Shown one piece after another: positions 50,011-58,910 of a DNA stretch of 64,000 nt. The notes under the pieces are model-generated. The model did not search any database. It saw only the letters and a program-made list of their open reading frames with translations, and was not told the DNA's origin. The position numbers were made by a program, and so were the translations under genes. Source of the DNA: Shinella sp. SUS2 (GTDB lineage Bacteria > Pseudomonadota > Alphaproteobacteria > Rhizobiales > Rhizobiaceae); NCBI RefSeq assembly GCF_001262505.1, contig NZ_KQ410737.1:62001-126000 (forward strand), read 5' to 3'. Positions within the stretch are counted from its first letter, which is position 1; each line of letters begins with the position of its first letter.

Positions 50011-51261
50011 ATGGAACCGGAAACCCCGTCCCGTCGCAAGAAGGCAGGCGACGAGCCCGTGACGATCGATCTCGAAGCGGTTCCCGCCTCCGTCAGCAAC
50101 GAAACGCTGGCAGCCGAGGAAGCGGCAAAGGCCGAAACGCCGGAAAACCAGGCAGCGGAAGCGGCTGATACCGCGACGACGGAAACCGCCGCCAACCCCG
50201 TCGAAGAAAAAGAAGAGCCGATCGAACCTGCCCGCACGACCTATGAGGAACCGGCGCGCGCCGAAACGCAACCTTCACCGCAGCGCAGCAATGCCGGTAC
50301 GCTGGCCGCCGGCATCCTGGGCGGCCTGATCGCACTTCTCGGCGCCGGCAGCCTGCAATATGGCGGCTACTTGCCGGCACTCGGGCCCGACCGTTCCGGC
50401 CAATCCGACGCCGTATCCACCCTTGCCAACGAAGTCGAGGCGCTGAAGACGCGGTTCTCCGAGGCCCCGGCCACAAGCCCGGTCGACCTCCAGCCGATCG
50501 AAACGCGGATCGCCGCACTGGAAAAATCGGCCGGTGATGGCACGAGCGCGCAAGGTGCAAACCCTGAAGCCGTCAGCAAACTCGAAGGCGACGTGACCCG
50601 CCTGACGACAGAGCTTGCGACGCTGCGCGAAGCTATGGCGCGCACCGCAGAAGCGGTCAGTGCAACGGAAAGCCAGCTCACCGAACGCATCGCCGCCGCC
50701 GAGCAGAAGCTTGATGAGCCGCGCAGCGACATCGAAATGGCGCGGGCCGTTGCCGCGAGCGCCCTGAAGACCGCGATCGACCGCGGCGGTCCGTATCTCG
50801 CCGAACTGGAGGCCTTCGCAAGCATTGCGCCGGACGATCCCTCCCTTGCGGGCCTGCGCGAACATGCCGCCATCGGTGTTTCGGCGCGCTCGGATCTTGT
50901 GCGTGATTTCCAGCCGACGGCCGATGCCATTCTCGACGCCGTACACCAGCCGGACGGCGACGAGGGCATCTTCAACCGCCTGATGTCGAGCGCCGCCTCG
51001 GCGATCCGCGTACGTCCCGTCGGCAGCATCGAGGGCGACACGCCGGAAGCGGTGGTCGCCCGCATCGAGAACAAGCTGCAGAACGGCGACTTCAAGGGTG
51101 CGCAGATCGAATGGCAGACCCTGCCGGAAAAGGGTCAGGCCGCAGCGACCGACTACAAGCGCAAGCTCGATGAACGTGTCAGCGTGGAAGGCCTGATCGG
51201 CGCCGTTGTTTCCGGCGCCCTGAATGGCACGACCACGGGCGCCACCGGCAACCAGGGCTGA
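50011..51261 (+). CDS. Mic60/mitofilin-like inner membrane protein (COG4223)
   Basis: A 416-residue protein. A charged, Pro/Glu-rich cytoplasmic start (about 1-92) is followed by one transmembrane helix (about 96-118, GTLAAGILGGLIALLGAGSL), a coiled-coil region (about 130-250), and a C-terminal mitofilin-type domain (SDLVRDFQPTADAILDAVH, AASAIRVRPVG). Alphaproteobacterial COG4223 proteins are the bacterial relatives of mitochondrial Mic60, which shapes cristae, and occur beside hemY as here. A membrane-shaping role in this organism is inferred. hemY follows after 13 bases. Confidence 0.88.
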   Translation: MEPETPSRRKKAGDEPVTIDLEAVPASVSNETLAAEEAAKAETPENQAAEAADTATTETAANPVEEKEEPIEPARTTYEEPARAETQPSPQRSNAGTLAAGILGGLIALLGAGSLQYGGYLPALGPDRSGQSDAVSTLANEVEALKTRFSEAPATSPVDLQPIETRIAALEKSAGDGTSAQGANPEAVSKLEGDVTRLTTELATLREAMARTAEAVSATESQLTERIAAAEQKLDEPRSDIEMARAVAASALKTAIDRGGPYLAELEAFASIAPDDPSLAGLREHAAIGVSARSDLVRDFQPTADAILDAVHQPDGDEGIFNRLMSSAASAIRVRPVGSIEGDTPEAVVARIENKLQNGDFKGAQIEWQTLPEKGQAAATDYKRKLDERVSVEGLIGAVVSGALNGTTTGATGNQG

Positions 51262-51274
51262 GGAGACAGGCTTC

Positions 51275-52882
51275 ATGATTCGCATTCTGGTCTTCGCCCT
51301 CTTCGTCCTCGCGCTTGCCGCCGGCTTCGCCTGGCTTGCCGATCGCCCTGGCGAACTCTCCATCATCTGGCAGGGCCAGCGCGCCGACATGAGCCTGATG
51401 GTCGCCGCCACCCTCGTCGTCTCGCTGGTCGCCGCCGTGATGTTCTCCTGGTGGATCGTGCGCGTCGTCTGGACCTCGCCGCACTCCATCCAGCGCTATT
51501 TCCGCGCCCGCAAGCGCGACCGTGGCTACCAGGCGCTTTCCACCGGCCTGATCGCCGCCGGTGCCGGCGATGCCGCCGGGGCGCGAAAGATGCTGGGTCG
51601 CACCAAGGGCCTCCTGAGTGCCGACCAGGAGCCGCTCATCCATCTGCTCGAAGCGCAGGCGGCGATGATCGAGGGTCGCTACGACGACGCCCGTCGGAAA
51701 TTCGAACTGATGGCGGACGACCCCGAAACACGTGAACTCGGCTTGCGCGGCCTCTATCTCGAAGCCCGCCGGCTCGGCGCGAACGAAGCTGCACGGCAAT
51801 ATGCCGAGCGCGCCGCGGAAAAGGCGCCGCAGCTTCCCTGGGCGGCGGAAGCCGCGCTGGAATACCGCTCCGAGGCAGGAGACTGGAATGAGGCTCTGAA
51901 GCTTCTCGGCGACGGCCGTTCCGGCTCGGCCGAGGAAAAGAAGACCTATTCCCGCCGCAAGGTCGTGCTGCTCACCGCCCGCGCCGCCGCCAGGCTCGAT
52001 GCCGACCCCAAGGGCGCGCGCGAGGATGCCCAGCAGGCGCTGAAGCTCGACGAGAATTTCGTGCCCGCCGGCCTCATCGCGGCCAAGGCCTATCTGCGCG
52101 AGGACAACCTGCGCAAGGCCGCCGCCATCCTCGAAAAACTCTGGAAGGCGACCGCACACGGCGATGTCGCGAAACTCTATGTCCGTGCCCGCAGCGGCGA
52201 TTCGGCGACAGACCGCCTGAAACGGGCGGAAAAGCTTGAAGCGATACGCCCGAACAATGCCGAAGCACTCTATGCCGTCGCTGAAACCGCGCTGGAAACC
52301 CGCGACTTCGCGCTTGCCCGCGGCAAGGCCGAAGCGGCTGCCCGCTTGGCGCCCCGCGAAAGCGCCTTCCTGCTGCTTGCCGATATCGAGGATGCCGAGA
52401 CGGGCGACCAGGGCCGCATCCGCCACTGGATGAACCAGGCGTTGAAGGCGCCGCGCGATCCGGCCTGGACCGCCGACGGCATCACCGCACCGGAGTGGCG
52501 GGCCGTCTCGCCGGTCACGGGCCATCTCGACGCCTTCGAATGGAAGACGCCGGTCAGCCCGCTCGATGGACCGATCGAGGAAGGCTCGACCGCCGCCGCC
52601 GACGAGGCTATCCGTACCCTGCCGCCGCTCGCTATCGAGAGCAGGCCCGTCAGGCGGGCCGAAGAGGCAGCCAGGGTCGAGACCGTGGAAGTCGTCCAGA
52701 AACCCGTCGTCATCGCCACGGTGGTGGAGGCTGCACCGGTGAAGGCTGCGACACCGGAAAAGGTCAGGGAGACGGTGGCCATCGAGGAGGACGAGCGCCC
52801 GTTCTTCGGTCTGCCGGATGATCCGGGCGTCAAGGAAGGTGCGGTCAAACGGGACGGAACAAGCGGCTTCCGCTTGTTCTAG
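51275..52882 (+). CDS. hemY: HemY-type TPR membrane protein
   Basis: A 535-residue protein. Two N-terminal transmembrane helices (about 3-20 and 41-64) carry the HemY_N pattern, ending with SPHSIQRYFRARKRDRGYQA. A long helical region of TPR-like repeats follows (about 85-385). The C-terminal 150 residues are Pro/Glu/Ala-rich and look disordered. This is the alphaproteobacterial haem-cluster HemY with TPRs, not protoporphyrinogen oxidase. Start ATG 51275 has GAGGAG upstream. A 10-base-pair hairpin overlaps its last codons. Confidence 0.9.
   Translation: MIRILVFALFVLALAAGFAWLADRPGELSIIWQGQRADMSLMVAATLVVSLVAAVMFSWWIVRVVWTSPHSIQRYFRARKRDRGYQALSTGLIAAGAGDAAGARKMLGRTKGLLSADQEPLIHLLEAQAAMIEGRYDDARRKFELMADDPETRELGLRGLYLEARRLGANEAARQYAERAAEKAPQLPWAAEAALEYRSEAGDWNEALKLLGDGRSGSAEEKKTYSRRKVVLLTARAAARLDADPKGAREDAQQALKLDENFVPAGLIAAKAYLREDNLRKAAAILEKLWKATAHGDVAKLYVRARSGDSATDRLKRAEKLEAIRPNNAEALYAVAETALETRDFALARGKAEAAARLAPRESAFLLLADIEDAETGDQGRIRHWMNQALKAPRDPAWTADGITAPEWRAVSPVTGHLDAFEWKTPVSPLDGPIEEGSTAAADEAIRTLPPLAIESRPVRRAEEAARVETVEVVQKPVVIATVVEAAPVKAATPEKVRETVAIEEDERPFFGLPDDPGVKEGAVKRDGTSGFRLF
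52857..52879 (+). other. Hairpin at the end of hemY
   Basis: A perfect 10-base-pair stem GAACAAGCGG / CCGCTTGTTC with a CTT loop, ending directly before the hemY stop TAG (52880-52882). A second stem TTCCGCCT / AGGCGGAA follows at 52907-52931. No T-run is present. It could limit read-through from the hem cluster or protect its 3' end. Confidence 0.5.
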
Positions 52883-52965
52883 AACAATTGCGCATGAAGA
52901 TAAGGATTCCGCCTATCGGAAGGAGGCGGAAATCTCATAGGGCTTGAGGAACGGGGCGACACTGA

Positions 52966-53451
52966 ATGTTCGAACGCTTGCAGCAGTTTCTGGCGAGCCT
53001 TTCCGGCGGTGACAGACCGGCCTTTGCCGCCGACGACCCCCGGGTCGCCGTCATGGCGCTCTGCATCCAGGTGATGGAAGCAGACGGCAAGATTCTCGAT
53101 GTCGAGAAAAGGGCGTTGCGCGCCCGCTTCAAGGAGTTCTACGGCCTCGACGAGAGCGAGCTCGATGCACTGGTCGCTGCCGGTACCGATGCGGAGAGCG
53201 AGGCGATCGACTTCTTCCGCTTCACCTCGGAACTAAAACGCCAGCTTTCGGAGGAGCAGCGCGTCGATCTGATCGGCCTGCTCTGGGAGATCGTCTATGC
53301 CGACGGCGAGCGCAGCGAGATGGAGGACCACGCCATCTGGCGCATCGCGGACCTGCTCGGCGTCTCCGGCCGGGAGCGCATCATGAAGCGGCAGGAAGTG
53401 GCCGAACGGGTCGGCGCGGCGACAGGCCCGGAGGAACCGGACGAAGGCTGA
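52966..53451 (+). CDS. TerB-family protein
   Basis: A 161-residue all-helical protein with the TerB (TIGR/DUF533-like) pattern: DPRVAVMALCIQVMEADGKI, then EKRALRARFKEFYGL, and the second repeat IGLLWEIVYADGERSEMEDH with its acidic metal-binding helix ends. TerB domains bind divalent metals and occur in stress-response systems, but single-domain rhizobial copies have no proven role in tellurite resistance. No other ter genes are present. It lies three bases before the amidotransferase gene on the same strand. Confidence 0.88.
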   Translation: MFERLQQFLASLSGGDRPAFAADDPRVAVMALCIQVMEADGKILDVEKRALRARFKEFYGLDESELDALVAAGTDAESEAIDFFRFTSELKRQLSEEQRVDLIGLLWEIVYADGERSEMEDHAIWRIADLLGVSGRERIMKRQEVAERVGAATGPEEPDEG

Positions 53452-53453
53452 GC

Positions 53454-54170
53454 ATGCTCGATTTTCCCCGCACGCCGCGCCGCAGGCGCCCCGTCCTGAT
53501 CGTTCTGCACCAGGAGACCTCCAGCCCCGGCCGCGTCGGGCAGATCCTCCAGACGATGGGCCATGCGCTGGACATCCGCCGCCCCGTGCTCGGCGATCCA
53601 CTGCCCGCCACATTGTCGCAGCATGCGGGCGCCGTCGTCTTTGGCGGGCCGATGAGCGCCAATGACGACGAGGCCTATGTGCGCGCGGAGATCGACTGGC
53701 TCTCCGTCCCCCTTGCCGAGAACCGCCCCTTCCTTGGCATCTGCCTCGGCGCACAGATGCTGGTGAAGAATCTCGGCGGCACGGTTTTCGGCCATGCGGA
53801 AGGCTGGACGGAGATCGGCTGGTATCCGCTGGCGGCGACCGAGGCGGGCACGGCGCTGATGCCCTGGCCGGACATGGTCTACCAGTTCCATCGCGAGGGC
53901 TTCGACCTGCCGCGGGACACAACGCTGCTCGCCACCGGCCATCACTACGAGAACCAGGCCTTCCGCTACGGCGACAATGCCTGGGGCATCCAGTTCCACG
54001 GCGAGCTGACGCTCGCCATGATGCATCGCTGGGTGGTGCACGGCGCGCATCGCTTCGAGCTACCGGGCGCGCAGGTCGGTCGCGCCCATCTCGACGGACG
54101 CCTCCTGCACGATGCGGCGCTCCGCCTCTGGATGACCTCCTTCCTCGAGCGCATCTTCCACGAGGCCTGA
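53454..54170 (+). CDS. Class I glutamine amidotransferase-like protein
   Basis: A 238-residue stand-alone amidotransferase domain. The catalytic triad is complete: Cys97 (GICLGAQM), His182 and Glu184 (GIQFHGEL). The oxyanion-strand motif VVFGGPMSAN at about 61-70 is also present. Such GMP synthase-like single domains in rhizobia hydrolyse gamma-glutamyl compounds or serve an unknown synthase. It starts three bases after the TerB gene, so they are probably co-transcribed. The acceptor partner is not evident here. Confidence 0.9.
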   Translation: MLDFPRTPRRRRPVLIVLHQETSSPGRVGQILQTMGHALDIRRPVLGDPLPATLSQHAGAVVFGGPMSANDDEAYVRAEIDWLSVPLAENRPFLGICLGAQMLVKNLGGTVFGHAEGWTEIGWYPLAATEAGTALMPWPDMVYQFHREGFDLPRDTTLLATGHHYENQAFRYGDNAWGIQFHGELTLAMMHRWVVHGAHRFELPGAQVGRAHLDGRLLHDAALRLWMTSFLERIFHEA

Positions 54171-54315
54171 GCCTACGTCCGGCAAATCTGGACGACCGTT
54201 TCACATCCGTGCCGGGCCCGCACCATTAAACATGTTGCCGCACCGCCCGGCGCCCGGCCTTGCTGGCAGGGCGCGCAATGGCTACATGTCGAGACGAAAC
54301 CAATTGGAGACATCA

Positions 54316-54606
54316 ATGATAGCGGTCATCAACACCCTATTGTTCATCATCAGCATAGCGTGGTTCCTGGTGATCGCCTCGGCGATCTTCTCCTGGCTCT
54401 ATGCCTTCAACGTCATCAACGCGAACAATCAGGTGATCGCCACCATCGGCCGCTCGCTGTACCAGCTGACGGAGCCGATCTACCGCCCGATCCGCCGCGT
54501 TCTGCCGAACTTCGGCGGCGTCGACCTTTCGCCACTCGTCGTGCTCGTCATCCTGTACTTCCTGGAACAGGTGATCCACAGCGTTCTGGCGCCCGCCGTC
54601 CTGTGA
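54316..54606 (+). CDS. YggT family membrane protein
   Basis: A 96-residue membrane protein with two hydrophobic segments (about 3-28 and 72-92) flanking the YggT signature SLYQLTEPIYRPIRRVLP. YggT proteins are conserved, two to four-helix, of uncertain function, with reported links to osmotic and potassium stress. TTGGAGAC precedes ATG 54316. Its stop codon overlaps the GTG start of the DUF167 gene as GTGA. The YggT-DUF167 pair is conserved in many proteobacteria, so the coupling is probably functional. Confidence 0.93.
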   Translation: MIAVINTLLFIISIAWFLVIASAIFSWLYAFNVINANNQVIATIGRSLYQLTEPIYRPIRRVLPNFGGVDLSPLVVLVILYFLEQVIHSVLAPAVL

Positions 54607-54932
54607 CGCAGGCACCCGGCGCCGCCTTGCGGCGCCAAGACGCCTACCATGTGCGCCTGACCGTGCGGCTCACGCCGAATGGTGGGCGCGACGCGATCGA
54701 CGGCTGGGATACAGGCGGTGACGGCGCCTGTTACCTGAAGGTGCGTGTCAGCGACCCTCCAGACAAGGGCAAAGCCAACAAGGCACTGCTTGCCCTGATC
54801 GCCAAGGCAGCCGGCGTGCCGAAATCGGCAGTCAGCCTCCTGAGCGGCGATACCCAGAGAAAGAAAATCCTCCGGATCGAGGGCGACCCGGAGGACATCA
54901 TGTTCAGGCTCGAGAGCGCGGCAGCGCAGTAA
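54603..54932 (+). CDS. DUF167 (YggU) family protein
   Basis: A 109-residue protein of the YggU fold with family segments VRLTPNGGRDAIDGW, YLKVRVSDPPDKGKANKALL (the conserved PP.GKANKA), and SGDTQRKKILRIEG. Function is unknown. The start is GTG at 54603, overlapping the YggT stop codon by three bases. A much longer frame is open upstream but lies inside YggT in another frame, so the overlap start is preferred. It converges with ppa, seven bases away. Confidence 0.88.
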   Translation: MTQAPGAALRRQDAYHVRLTVRLTPNGGRDAIDGWDTGGDGACYLKVRVSDPPDKGKANKALLALIAKAAGVPKSAVSLLSGDTQRKKILRIEGDPEDIMFRLESAAAQ

Positions 54933-54938
54933 GACCGC

Positions 54939-55472
54939 TTACTTCTGCGCGTTGTAGCGATCGACCGCTTCGAGGATCATCTTCTTGGCGACCTTGACGT
55001 CTTCCCAGCCTGCGATCTTCACCCACTTGCCGGGTTCCAGATCCTTGTAGTGCGAGAAGAAGTGCTCGATCTGCTTCAGGGTGATTTCCGGCAGGTCGGT
55101 GTAGTTTTCGACCTTGTCGTAGCGGCGCGTCAGCTTCGGCACCGGCACAGCGATGATCTTCTCGTCCTTGCCGCCATCGTCTTCCATGACCAAGACGCCG
55201 ATCGGGCGCACGTTGATCACGCAGCCCGGAACGAGCGGGCGGGTGTTGGCGATCAGGACGTCGATCGGGTCGCCGTCTTCCGAAAGCGTATGCGGCACGA
55301 AGCCGTAATTGCCCGGATAGGTCATCGGCGTGTAGAGGAAACGGTCGACGACGAGCGCGCCGGCTTCCTTGTCCATCTCGTACTTGATCGGATGGCCGCC
55401 GACCGGCACCTCGACAATGACGTTCACGTCATCCGGCGGGTTCTTGCCAACGGAAATCGCATCGATACGCAT
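54939..55472 (-). CDS. ppa: Inorganic pyrophosphatase (family I)
   Basis: A 177-residue family I soluble pyrophosphatase. Family blocks are complete: IVEVPVGGHPIKYEMDKEAG, the catalytic acidic motif EDGDPIDVL, VRPIGVLVMEDDGGKDEKII (with the second acidic cluster DDGGKDEK), and HFFSHYKDLEPGKWVK. It hydrolyses pyrophosphate and drives biosynthetic reactions forward. The start ATG 55472 (MRIDAISVGKNPP) has GAGGGAG upstream. The reading frame stays open another 226 codons into non-coding sense, which I reject. Confidence 0.97.
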   Translation of the reverse strand: MRIDAISVGKNPPDDVNVIVEVPVGGHPIKYEMDKEAGALVVDRFLYTPMTYPGNYGFVPHTLSEDGDPIDVLIANTRPLVPGCVINVRPIGVLVMEDDGGKDEKIIAVPVPKLTRRYDKVENYTDLPEITLKQIEHFFSHYKDLEPGKWVKIAGWEDVKVAKKMILEAVDRYNAQK

Positions 55473-55607
55473 GGGGGGCTCCCTCAGGTGGAATGGTTCT
55501 GTTCGCGGGCTTCCTAATGCGAATCCCATTGCAGCGCAACATGACTTTCGCCGCAGGCGAATAGACGGCGCGCCTTCTCCGTCTCCTTGAAGACCGGAGG
55601 ATGATCC

Positions 55608-56210
55608 ATGCGCCTGATATCCCTTCTCTTTGTGGCTACCCTCGCCGCTTCGGCCGCCAAGGCCAACGAAAGCGCCTATTCCGACCGCAACCTCGATGCC
55701 TGCAAGACGCTTTCGCAGGAGGATGAAGGCCCGAGCATCACCCTCGAATGCGCCGGCTACAAGGGTTTTCCCGTCTATTTCAAGGAAGGCGACCTGCGCC
55801 AGAGCCAGGCCTATGGCCCGATCAGCAAGGCCTATCTCGATGAGGCCTTCGAGAGCTTCGGCCCGTTCAACCACACCAATGCCAAGATCGAATGGCGGAT
55901 TGCGGCAGGCAAGCCGGTGGCGACCATCGTACGCTGGTTCGTCTCCGACCCGGAAACGACCAGCGATACGGACACGCGCTACGGTCAGGTCCTCGTCGTC
56001 TCGACAATCGCGACGGCGGAAAACCCGGAAAGCTGCGTCGTCGGCTATATCGACGCGCTGGAGAACAAGGACGCCAACGCGCTCGCCCGCACGGTGGCGG
56101 ACGAGGAAGCACATGATTTCGCCTGCGGCGTAAGCGAGCCGCAATGGCATGGATCAAGAGGGAAGCTGGCCGGCGAGCCGATGCGCCACCTGCCCGGCAC
56201 CGCAGAATAG
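55608..56210 (+). CDS. Secreted protein of unknown function
   Basis: A 200-residue protein with a signal peptide (MRLISLLFVATLAASAAKA-N, cut at about residue 19-20). The mature part carries four cysteines (LDACKTL, LECAGYK, ESCVVGYI and FACGVSE), fitting two disulfides. A central Trp/Arg-rich strand set (IEWRIAAGKPVATIVRWFVS) is visible. I recognise no named family. It is divergent from ppa, and GNAT converges on it 14 bases away. A periplasmic location is likely. Confidence 0.75.
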   Translation: MRLISLLFVATLAASAAKANESAYSDRNLDACKTLSQEDEGPSITLECAGYKGFPVYFKEGDLRQSQAYGPISKAYLDEAFESFGPFNHTNAKIEWRIAAGKPVATIVRWFVSDPETTSDTDTRYGQVLVVSTIATAENPESCVVGYIDALENKDANALARTVADEEAHDFACGVSEPQWHGSRGKLAGEPMRHLPGTAE

Positions 56211-56224
56211 GGGCGCTGAATCCG

Positions 56225-56743
56225 TCAGGGCCAGATGAAGCCGAGCTTCTTCAATTCCTTGTCGCCGAAATTCTCCATGCCCTCGGCGATATCGCGCCCA
56301 CCGGCGGAACGGAAGAAGCGCTCTGCATGCTCGCTGTCTTCCAGGCACCAGACGATCATACCCTGGCAGCCGAGCGACTTCAGAAGCCGCCGCGCCTCGC
56401 CGAAGAGGAGGCGGCCGAGGCCGATACCCTGATATTCCGGCCGCAGGTAGAGTTCGTAGACCTCGCCTTCCTGCGGCAGCGCGCGGGCACGGTTGAGGCC
56501 CAGCGTAGCGTAGCCCGCCACCGTGCCGGCAACATCGAGCACCAACAAGGTCGCAGGACCGCGTGTCGCCTTGCGCCACCAGGTCTCACCCCGGCGATCA
56601 ACCATCTGGATAAGCGGCTTGTGCGGAATGAGGCCGCCATAGGCCTGCAGCCACGATACCCGATGCGTCTCGGATATCGCGCGCGCGTCCTGCGGCTCGG
56701 CGCGCCGCACATCGATCGACAGTGTCTTCATAACACGACTCAT
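56225..56743 (-). CDS. GNAT family N-acetyltransferase
   Basis: A 172-residue acetyltransferase if started at ATG 56743 (MSRVMKTLS); an ATG four codons later is an alternative. Motif A, the acetyl-CoA pyrophosphate loop, is LYLRPEYQGIGLGRLLFGEA. N-terminal helices (AISETHRVSWLQAYGGLIP) and the C-terminal region ENFGDKELKKLGFIW complete a normal GNAT domain. The substrate is unknown. It follows the typA terminator and has its own upstream region with a perfect CtrA-type site. Confidence 0.88.
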   Translation of the reverse strand: MSRVMKTLSIDVRRAEPQDARAISETHRVSWLQAYGGLIPHKPLIQMVDRRGETWWRKATRGPATLLVLDVAGTVAGYATLGLNRARALPQEGEVYELYLRPEYQGIGLGRLLFGEARRLLKSLGCQGMIVWCLEDSEHAERFFRSAGGRDIAEGMENFGDKELKKLGFIWP

Positions 56744-56828
56744 ATTCCGGCACCGATTCCACCGGAATCCCGCAGGGCGCGGAGGCTTCCATTGCCCACA
56801 GGCGAGTTCCGGGCGGCACATAGAAAAG

Positions 56829-56843
56829 TTAACGCTTTTTTAA
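56829..56843. promoter_or_regulatory. Perfect CtrA-type site (TTAA-N7-TTAA)
   Basis: TTAA-CGCTTTT-TTAA fits the CtrA full-site consensus at all eight fixed bases. It lies about 86 bases upstream of the GNAT start and just past the typA terminator. It sits in A+T-rich DNA where a promoter is expected. Binding is inferred. Confidence 0.4.
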
Positions 56844-56880
56844 CAGGCGTCACAAGTCGTAAAACGATGACACACACATG

Positions 56881-56916
56881 AAAAACCCCGGCGCCCATCT
56901 GTCATGGGCGCCGGGG
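56881..56916 (-). terminator. Intrinsic terminator of typA
   Basis: Minus strand: a perfect 13-base-pair stem (56886-56898 with 56904-56916, CCCCGGCGCCCAT / ATGGGCGCCGGGG), a 5-base loop, then TTTTT. It starts 31 bases after the typA stop. A classical rho-independent terminator. Confidence 0.92.
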
Positions 56917-56947
56917 TTCAAAGCTGTGCCGTTTCGGAAAAAGCCGG

Positions 56948-58777
56948 TCAGGCCGCGCCGGCCGAACGCTGCTTTTCGAATCGCTTGCGGTCGTTCGCGT
57001 CGAGGTGGAGCTTGCGCAGGCGGATCGACTTCGGCGTCACTTCCACGAGTTCGTCGTCCTGGATCCAGGAAAGCGCGCGCTCCAGCGTCATCTTGATCGG
57101 CGGCGTCAGGCGCACGGCCTCATCCTTGCCGGCGGCGCGGATGTTGGTGAGCTTCTTGCCCTTCAGCACGTTCACTTCGAGATCGTTGTCACGCGTGTGG
57201 ATGCCGACGATCATGCCCATATAGACCTTCTCGCCCGCGTCGATGACCATCGGGCCGCGGTCTTCCAGGTTGAACAGCGCGTAGGCGACGGCTTCACCGG
57301 CTTCGTTGGAGAGCAGCACGCCGTTGACGCGGCCACCGATCTCGCCCTTGTAAGGCTGGTAGTCATGGAACAGGCGGTTCATGATCGCCGTGCCGCGCGT
57401 GTCCGTCAGAAGCTCCGACTGGTAGCCGATGAGACCGCGGGTCGGGGCGAAGAACACGAGACGCACGCGGTTGCCGCCGGAGGGGCGCAGCTCGACCATC
57501 TCGGCCTTGCGCTCCGACATCTTCTGCACGACGACGCCGGAATGCTCCTCATCGACGTCGATAACGACTTCCTCGATCGGCTCCAGCATCTGGCCGGTCG
57601 TCTCGTCCTTGTGCATGACGACGCGCGGACGCGAGACGGCAAGCTCGAACCCTTCGCGGCGCATGGTTTCGATGAGAACGGCAAGCTGCAATTCGCCGCG
57701 GCCGGAAACGAAGAACGAATCCTTGTCGCCCGACTCTTCGATCTTCAGTGCGACGTTGCCTTCGGCTTCCTTGAAGAGGCGGTCACGGATGACGCGGCTC
57801 GTGACCTTGTCGCCTTCGGTGCCGGCGAGCGGCGAATCGTTGACGATGAAGGACATGGTGACGGTCGGCGGGTCGATCGGCTGGGCCTTCATCGCCTCGG
57901 AAACCGAGGGGTCGCAGAACGTGTCGGCGACCGTGCCCTTGGTGAGGCCGGCAATGGCGACGATGTCACCCGCATGGGCTTCGTCGATAGCCGTACGCTC
58001 GATGCCGCGGAAGGCGAGGATCTTCGAGATACGGCCGTTTTCGATGAGCTTGCCGTCCTGGCCCAGAACCTTGACGGCCTGGTTCGGCTTGATCGAGCCG
58101 GAATGGATGCGGCCGGTGATGATACGGCCGAGGAAGGGATTGGCTTCGAGGATCGTGCCGATCATGCGGAACGGGCCTTCGGCAACGGTGGGCTCGGGAA
58201 CGTGCTTGAGCACGAGGTCGAGCAGCGGCGCCATGCCTTCGTCCTGCGGGCCTTCCGGATTGACGTTCATCCAGCCGTTGCGGCCCGAACCGTAGAGGAT
58301 CGGGAAGTCGAGCTGCTCGTCGGTGGCGTCGAGGTTGGCGAACAGGTCGAACACCTCGTTCAGCACTTCCTCGTGGCGGCCGTCCGGACGGTCGATCTTG
58401 TTGATCGCGACGATCGGCTTCAGACCGACCTTCAGCGCCTTGCCGACCACGAACTTGGTCTGCGGCATCGGGCCTTCCGACGAATCGACGAGAACGATCG
58501 CGCCATCCACCATCGAGAGGATGCGCTCCACTTCGCCGCCGAAATCGGCGTGGCCGGGCGTGTCGACGATGTTGATACGCGTTCCCTTCCATTCCACCGA
58601 AGTTGCCTTGGCGAGGATGGTGATGCCGCGTTCTTTTTCGATGTCGTTGGAGTCCATCACGCGCTCGGCGACGCGCTGGTTTTCACGGAACGAACCGGAC
58701 TGTTTCAGGAGCTCGTCGACGAGTGTGGTCTTGCCATGGTCGACGTGCGCGATGATCGCGATATTGCGGATGGACAT
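56948..58777 (-). CDS. typA: Ribosome-associated GTPase TypA/BipA
   Basis: A 609-residue translational GTPase. G1 is AHVDHGKTTLVDELL, G3 is DTPGHADFGGEVER, and G4 is NKIDRPDGR. The elongation-factor-like domains II-V follow, with ANPFLGRIITGRI, RGELQLAVLIETMRREGFEL and the BipA-specific C-terminal domain. It binds the ribosome and supports assembly, cold growth and stress response. The strong terminator at 56881-56916 ends its transcript. It lies 133 bases downstream of phoD on the same strand. Confidence 0.97.
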   Translation of the reverse strand: MSIRNIAIIAHVDHGKTTLVDELLKQSGSFRENQRVAERVMDSNDIEKERGITILAKATSVEWKGTRINIVDTPGHADFGGEVERILSMVDGAIVLVDSSEGPMPQTKFVVGKALKVGLKPIVAINKIDRPDGRHEEVLNEVFDLFANLDATDEQLDFPILYGSGRNGWMNVNPEGPQDEGMAPLLDLVLKHVPEPTVAEGPFRMIGTILEANPFLGRIITGRIHSGSIKPNQAVKVLGQDGKLIENGRISKILAFRGIERTAIDEAHAGDIVAIAGLTKGTVADTFCDPSVSEAMKAQPIDPPTVTMSFIVNDSPLAGTEGDKVTSRVIRDRLFKEAEGNVALKIEESGDKDSFFVSGRGELQLAVLIETMRREGFELAVSRPRVVMHKDETTGQMLEPIEEVVIDVDEEHSGVVVQKMSERKAEMVELRPSGGNRVRLVFFAPTRGLIGYQSELLTDTRGTAIMNRLFHDYQPYKGEIGGRVNGVLLSNEAGEAVAYALFNLEDRGPMVIDAGEKVYMGMIVGIHTRDNDLEVNVLKGKKLTNIRAAGKDEAVRLTPPIKMTLERALSWIQDDELVEVTPKSIRLRKLHLDANDRKRFEKQRSAGAA

Positions 58778-58910
58778 GGTTTAATCTCTGAGGTTCGGGG
58801 CGCGCGGTATGGGGGGCGCCGTCTTCAATGGCCGGGCTCTTACATGTTTTTCCGCAAATGCGAAAGGGGCGGGCTGCAACTCTGTTGCCCGCGCCGCGCG
58901 GAGCTCGGCC

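Noticed and set aside
52966..53451. Tellurite resistance operon
   Set aside because: Only a single TerB-like domain is present, and no terACDEZ genes surround it. A stand-alone housekeeping or stress copy is more likely.
55473..56150. Upstream extension of ppa to a 403-residue protein
   Set aside because: The family N-terminus and a GAGGGAG site support ATG 55472. The extra part is antisense to a gene with a signal peptide.
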